DNA of 9,575 nt. Origin: Candidatus Galloscillospira excrementavium. GTDB lineage: Bacteria; Bacillota; Clostridia; Oscillospirales; Oscillospiraceae. The stretch lies in the NCBI GenBank assembly GCA_018711785.1, contig DVHW01000051.1, forward strand, positions 1-9,575. Reading direction: 5' to 3'. The position numbers were made by a program, and so were the translations under genes. Shown one piece after another: positions 5,651 to 9,575 of this stretch. Under the pieces are notes generated by a model. It worked only from the letters and a program-made list of their open reading frames with translations. It ran no database searches and was not told where the DNA came from. How positions within the stretch are numbered: the first letter of the stretch is position 1; every line of letters begins with the position of its first letter.

Positions 5651-7651
5651 ATGCCCCAGCAAAAGAGACAGCCGGACAAGCCGACCCCTCTCTCCCTCTT
5701 CCTGTCGGGCCAGAACCGGCGGGCCCAGGACTACCTGGGTTCCCATCCCCTGTGCCAGGACGGACAGGAGGGGTATATGTTCCGGGTCTGGGCCCCCAAT
5801 GCCGAGCAGGTGGCCGTCATGGGGGATTTCAATGGCTGGAACGACTCCTCCCACCCCATGGAGCGGCTGGAGGGGGGCGTATGGGAGCGCTTTATCCCCG
5901 GTCTGGCGCGCTACGATACTTATAAATATGCCGTCCACACCGCCGACGGGCGGGTGCTGGCCAAGGCCGACCCCTACGCTTTTCACGCCGAGACCCGGCC
6001 GGGCACCGGCTCCAAGCTCTACGACCTGGCCGGCTACCAGTGGGGGGACGGGGCCTGGCTCAGGCGCCGGAGGGCCAAACCCATCTATGACCAGCCCCTT
6101 AATATCTACGAGGTCCACCTGGGCTCCTGGCGGCGCACCGGGGACGACCAGTTCCTCTCCTACCGGGACATCGCCCGCTATCTGGTGCCCTACGTCAAGG
6201 AGATGGGCTTCACCCACGTGGAGCTCATGCCGGTGACCGAGCACCCCCTGGACGCCTCCTGGGGCTACCAGTGCACCGGCTACTTCGCCGCCACCAGCCG
6301 CTTCGGCACCCCCCACGACTTTATGTATCTGGTGGACCAGCTCCACCAGGCCGGGGTGGGGGTCATCCTGGACTGGGTACCCGCCCACTTCCCCAAGGAC
6401 GCCTTCGGGCTGTACGAGTTTGACGGCGCGGCCTGCTACGAGTACGCCGACCCCCGGAAGGGGGAGCACGCCGACTGGGGCACCCGGGTGTTCGACTACG
6501 GCCGCAGCGAGGTGCGCTCCTTCCTCTACTCCTCGGCCCACTTCTGGCTGGATGTGTACCACATCGACGGCCTGCGGGTGGACGCAGTGGCCTCCATGCT
6601 CTACCTGGACTACAGCCGCCAGGACGGCCAGTGGGTCCCCAACCAATACGGCGGCAAGGAAAACCTGGAGGCCATTGAGTTCCTCCAGCAGCTCAATATC
6701 GGCGTGTTCGCCGCCCATCCCGACGTGCTGATGGTAGCGGAGGAGTCCACCGCCTGGCCCGGGGTCACCCACCCGGTGGACCAGGGGGGGCTGGGCTTCA
6801 ACCTGAAGTGGAACATGGGGTGGATGAACGACATCACCCACTACATGAAGCTGGACCCCTACTTCCGCCAGTTCAACCACAAGGACATCACCTTCTCCCT
6901 GATGTACGCCTTCTCGGAGAACTTCATCCTCCCCCTCTCCCACGACGAGGTGGTCCACATGAAGGGCTCCTTCCTCAACAAGATCCCCGGGGAGTATTTG
7001 GAGAAGTTCGCCGGCGTGCGGGTGTTCTACACCTACATGCTCACCCATCCGGGCAAGAAGCTTCTGATGATGGGCAGCGAGTTCGGCCAGTGGAATGAGT
7101 GGCACTACGAGCACTCCCTGGACTGGCACCTGCTGGCCAATCAAGAAAACCAGCAGACTCAGGCCTTCTTCAAGGCGGCCAACGCCTTCTATCTCGCCCA
7201 CAGCGAGCTGTGGGAGCAGGACTTCTCCTGGGAGGGCTTCCAGTGGATCTGCGCCGACGACTACCAGGGCAACTGCGTGGGCTTCCTCCGCTGGAGCAAG
7301 AAGGGGGAGTTCCTCCTGACGGTCTGCAACTTCTCTCCCGTACACCGGCAGGGCTACCGCCTGGGCGCCCCGGTGGCGGGTCAGTACGAGCGGGTGTTCA
7401 GCTCGGACGAGGTTGCCTTCGGCGGCGCCGGTCTGGGCGACCGCGCACCCCTGAAGACCGAGGCCGTGGCCAGCCACGGCATGGAGCAGTCCCTGGTGCT
7501 GGACCTGCCCCCCATGTCGGCGGTCCTCTACCGGTGTACCCGAAAGTTCCCCAAGCGGCGTTCCAAGGCGGTGGAGAGCGGCCGGACCTCCGCCGGCAAG
7601 GGAAACGTCCTTCCGCCCGCCAAAGCGGGCAAAGCATCCCCCAAAGCGTAA
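5651..7651 (+). CDS. glgB: 1,4-alpha-glucan branching enzyme, 666 aa
   Basis: GlgB cuts an alpha-1,4-glucan chain and re-attaches it through an alpha-1,6 bond, creating the branches of glycogen in the cytoplasm. Residues about 37-125 form a CBM48-type beta domain (YMFRVWAPNAEQVAVMGDFN, then GWND). The GH13 barrel follows, with DWVPAHFP, the nucleophile Asp311 in GLRVDAVASM, the acid/base Glu364 in MVAEEST and Asp432 in LSHDEVVHMKGS. The 53- and 121-residue spacings equal those I recall for E. coli GlgB (D405, E458, D526). A C-terminal beta domain ends near residue 628. The last 38 residues form a basic, Ala/Lys/Ser-rich tail not expected in the family. The ATG at 5651 follows GGAGGT by 7 nt. 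A longer in-frame TTG start at 5558 lacks a ribosome site and lies almost at the predicted transcript start. It is the first gene of the glg operon, 44 nt before glgC. Confidence 0.95.
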   Translation: MPQQKRQPDKPTPLSLFLSGQNRRAQDYLGSHPLCQDGQEGYMFRVWAPNAEQVAVMGDFNGWNDSSHPMERLEGGVWERFIPGLARYDTYKYAVHTADGRVLAKADPYAFHAETRPGTGSKLYDLAGYQWGDGAWLRRRRAKPIYDQPLNIYEVHLGSWRRTGDDQFLSYRDIARYLVPYVKEMGFTHVELMPVTEHPLDASWGYQCTGYFAATSRFGTPHDFMYLVDQLHQAGVGVILDWVPAHFPKDAFGLYEFDGAACYEYADPRKGEHADWGTRVFDYGRSEVRSFLYSSAHFWLDVYHIDGLRVDAVASMLYLDYSRQDGQWVPNQYGGKENLEAIEFLQQLNIGVFAAHPDVLMVAEESTAWPGVTHPVDQGGLGFNLKWNMGWMNDITHYMKLDPYFRQFNHKDITFSLMYAFSENFILPLSHDEVVHMKGSFLNKIPGEYLEKFAGVRVFYTYMLTHPGKKLLMMGSEFGQWNEWHYEHSLDWHLLANQENQQTQAFFKAANAFYLAHSELWEQDFSWEGFQWICADDYQGNCVGFLRWSKKGEFLLTVCNFSPVHRQGYRLGAPVAGQYERVFSSDEVAFGGAGLGDRAPLKTEAVASHGMEQSLVLDLPPMSAVLYRCTRKFPKRRSKAVESGRTSAGKGNVLPPAKAGKASPKA

Positions 7652-7695
7652 TCCCCCGGCAAATCCCCACCTCAACGGACCAGGAGTGATCGAAC

Positions 7696-8913
7696 ATGAA
7701 AAAGGAATGTGTCGCCATGCTGCTGGCTGGCGGACAGGGCAGCCGGCTCTACGCCCTGACCAGCCACGTGGCAAAACCTGCCGTCCCCTTTGGGGGCAAG
7801 TACCGCATCATCGACTTTCCCCTCTCCAACTGCGTCAACTCCGGCATCGACACCGTGGGCGTGCTGACCCAGTACCAGCCTCTGGAGCTCAACGCCTACA
7901 TCGGCACCGGCCAGCCCTGGGATCTGGACCGCTCCGACGGGGGTGTCCACATCCTCCCGCCCTATATGCGGGCCGGAGACAAGGGCACCTGGTACAAGGG
8001 CACGGCCAACGCCATCTACCAGAACATCGGCTTTATCGAGCTCTATGACCCGGACTATGTTCTCATCCTGTCCGGTGATCATGTATATAAGATGGATTAC
8101 TCCGACATGCTCCGCCAGCACAAGGAGCGCGGCTCCGACTGCACCATCGCCGTGCTGGAGGTACCCATGGCCGAGGCCAGCCGTTTCGGAATCATGAACG
8201 TGGATGAGAACGACGACATCTACGAATTCCAGGAGAAGCCCAAGAAGCCCAAGAGCAACCTGGCCTCCATGGGCATCTATATCTTCACCTGGTCCAAGCT
8301 GAAGCAGTATCTGGTGGCCGACGAGGCCGATGAGGACTCCAGCAACGACTTCGGCAAAAACATCATCCCCGCCATGCTGAATGCAGGGGAGAAGATGAGC
8401 GCCTACCGCTTCTCCGGCTACTGGAAGGATGTGGGCACCATCAATTCCCTGTGGGATGCCAATATGGATATGCTCTCCCCTGATAACGGCATCGACCTGT
8501 ACGACACCGAGTGGCCCATCTATGCCCGCAGCCCAACCAAGCCGCCGCACTTCACCGGGCCGGATGCCAAGGTGTCCCACTCCATGGTCACCGGCGGCTG
8601 CGAGGTCTGGGGCGAGGTGGCTAACTCCATACTCTTCAACTCGGTCATCGTGGAAGAGGGCGCCCGGGTGCACTACTCCATCCTCATGCCCGGCACAGTG
8701 GTCAAGAAGGGCGCGGTCATCGAGTACGCCATCGTGGCGGAGAACACCGTCATCGGTGAGGATGCCAGGGTGGGCACGCCGCCCCCCTCCTCCGGCGACG
8801 AGGCCGGCGACTGGGGCATCGCCGTGGTGGCCCAGAATCTGAAAGTGGGTGACGGTGCGGTGGTCCCCGCCAACGCCATGGTCACCCGGAACGTGAAGGG
8901 AGGTGCGAAGTGA
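7696..8913 (+). CDS. glgC: Glucose-1-phosphate adenylyltransferase (ADP-glucose pyrophosphorylase), 405 aa
   Basis: GlgC converts ATP and glucose-1-phosphate to ADP-glucose and pyrophosphate, the committed step of bacterial glycogen synthesis. The nucleotidyltransferase domain shows the glycine-rich loop GGQGSRL (12-18), [15 protein letters not shown] (27-41), GTANAIYQN (102-110), the catalytic Asp128 in [11 protein letters not shown] and the glucose-1-phosphate-binding Lys181 in FQEKP. Asp128 and Lys181 have the same 53-residue spacing as D142 and K195 of E. coli. The C-terminal part (about 290-400) is a left-handed beta-helix with hexapeptide-like repeats. The position equivalent to E. coli Lys39, which binds the activator fructose-1,6-bisphosphate, is His24 here, so classical activation may be absent. 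The start is supported by AGGAG at 7682-7686, 9 nt upstream. The stop overlaps the glgD start by one base, so the two proteins are probably made in a coupled way and act together. Confidence 0.94.
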   Translation: MKKECVAMLLAGGQGSRLYALTSHVAKPAVPFGGKYRIIDFPLSNCVNSGIDTVGVLTQYQPLELNAYIGTGQPWDLDRSDGGVHILPPYMRAGDKGTWYKGTANAIYQNIGFIELYDPDYVLILSGDHVYKMDYSDMLRQHKERGSDCTIAVLEVPMAEASRFGIMNVDENDDIYEFQEKPKKPKSNLASMGIYIFTWSKLKQYLVADEADEDSSNDFGKNIIPAMLNAGEKMSAYRFSGYWKDVGTINSLWDANMDMLSPDNGIDLYDTEWPIYARSPTKPPHFTGPDAKVSHSMVTGGCEVWGEVANSILFNSVIVEEGARVHYSILMPGTVVKKGAVIEYAIVAENTVIGEDARVGTPPPSSGDEAGDWGIAVVAQNLKVGDGAVVPANAMVTRNVKGGAK

Positions 8914-9575
8914 TGAACGACCTGCACGGCATCATCTTCGCCTATCGCTCCAATCCGGAGCTGCGGGAGCTGTCTCAGCGCCGCAATACCTGCTCCATCC
9001 CCTACGGCGGCCGCTACCGGGTCATCGACTTCATGCTCTCCAACATGGTCAATGCCGGCATCACCGACATCGGCCTCATCGTCCACGCCAACTACCAGTC
9101 CCTGCTGGACCATGTGGGCTCTGGCAAGGACTGGGACCTCTCCCGCAAGCACGGCGGCCTGCGCATCCTCCCCCCCTTCGGCTATTCGGATAAAAACCGC
9201 AACGTCTACCGGGGCCGGATGGACGCCCTGGCCGGGGTGCGCTCCTACCTCCAGGGCATCCGGCAGGAGTATGTGGTCCTGGCCGGCGGCGATCTGGCGG
9301 TCAACCTGCCCCTGAGCGACGTGTTTGACCACCACCTCAAGAGCGGCGCCGACATCACCGCCGTCTGCACCAGCACCCCCAAGGGGGATCCTCACAACTC
9401 CGACTACTTTACCGTCGGTCCGGACGGCTTTGTCTCCGATGTGTCGGTCCATCCCTTTGCCGCCGAAGGCTGCGAGTCCCTGGAGGTCTATATTCTCTCC
9501 AAGAACCTGTTGCTCTCCCTGGTGGACCACTGTGCGGCCCACAACATCCCCTCCTTCAGCCAGGGCGTGCTGCTG
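8913..9575 (+). CDS. glgD: GlgD, glucose-1-phosphate adenylyltransferase paralogue (partial, runs off the window)
   Basis: The frame is open from the ATG at 8913 to the window end (221 codons seen, about 370 expected). Start signals are GGGAGGTG 7 nt upstream and the TGATG overlap with glgC. The sequence is a clear GlgC relative (IPYGGRYRVIDFMLSNMVNA, KDWDLSRKHGGLRILPPF). The catalytic elements are degraded: the GGQGSRL loop of GlgC is YRSNPEL, the lysine equivalent to GlgC Lys27 is Thr, [11 protein letters not shown] is YRGRMDALAGV, and Lys181 is His. An Asp equivalent to GlgC Asp128 remains (Asp127 in LAGGDLAVN), but neighbouring polar residues are lost. This is the pattern of Firmicute GlgD, which is inactive alone and forms a hetero-oligomer with GlgC that raises activity and tunes control. 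That role is taken from family knowledge. No stop or frameshift is seen in the visible part. Confidence 0.93.
   Translation, partial: MNDLHGIIFAYRSNPELRELSQRRNTCSIPYGGRYRVIDFMLSNMVNAGITDIGLIVHANYQSLLDHVGSGKDWDLSRKHGGLRILPPFGYSDKNRNVYRGRMDALAGVRSYLQGIRQEYVVLAGGDLAVNLPLSDVFDHHLKSGADITAVCTSTPKGDPHNSDYFTVGPDGFVSDVSVHPFAAEGCESLEVYILSKNLLLSLVDHCAAHNIPSFSQGVLL

Noticed and set aside
7615..7630. Hairpin GCCCGC-CAAA-GCGGGC at the end of glgB as a terminator
   Set aside because: It lies inside the coding sequence of the Lys/Ala tail, has only 6 bp and no T run follows. The glg genes continue as one operon.
5399..7774. 791-codon open frame on the minus strand across glgB
   Set aside because: It is a shadow of glgB in GC-rich DNA. 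It is rich in Gly, Val, His and Leu without domain character, while the plus strand carries an unmistakable GH13 enzyme.
8673..9542. 289-codon minus-strand frame opposite glgC/glgD
   Set aside because: Antisense shadow of two well recognised genes, spanning their junction with no start signal.

Overview
The window is GC-rich with strongly G/C-biased third codon positions. It carries Firmicute marks: Gram-positive style Shine-Dalgarno sites, a lipoteichoic-acid-synthase-type enzyme, a DacF-type D,D-carboxypeptidase and a GlgC/GlgD pair. This fits a high-GC gut clostridium of the Oscillospiraceae type (Flavonifractor / Intestinimonas / Lawsonibacter-like). That placement is inferred from gene content and composition, not from a marker gene.

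Left part (1-4614), cell envelope: a 54-residue two-helix membrane peptide (97-261, +) ends in a strong hairpin terminator shared with a converging minus-strand pair. That pair is an LTA-synthase-like membrane phosphoglycerol transferase (1217-3250, -) followed by a secreted lipase-like alpha/beta hydrolase (315-1099, -). As written, the hydrolase is broken by a one-base deletion in a short C run. Divergently, a penicillin-binding-protein-5-type carboxypeptidase (3472-4614, +) is transcribed away from the LTA synthase through a 221-bp region holding promoters for both directions.

Middle (4615-5650), regulation: an XRE-family regulator with a helical, TPR-like C-terminal half (4691-5287, +) has its own near-consensus promoter with a palindrome at the expected transcription start, and ends at a good intrinsic terminator. 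A 363-bp AT-richer interval follows. It contains a near-perfect sigma-A promoter whose -10 box lies inside a 17-bp perfect palindrome.

Right part (5651-9575), glycogen synthesis: glgB (branching enzyme), glgC (ADP-glucose pyrophosphorylase) and the start of glgD (the catalytically degenerate paralogue) form a tight operon. The gaps are 44 bp and then a 1-nt stop/start overlap. GlgC, probably with GlgD, makes ADP-glucose, and GlgB adds alpha-1,6 branches. A glycogen synthase (glgA) would be expected further downstream. The window ends inside glgD.

No mobile element, CRISPR array, tRNA or rRNA was seen. The genes are mostly ordinary housekeeping genes. The points most worth checking are the two operator-like palindromes (regulator gene and glg promoter), the frameshifted hydrolase, the unusual basic tail on GlgB, and the loss of the allosteric lysine in GlgC.
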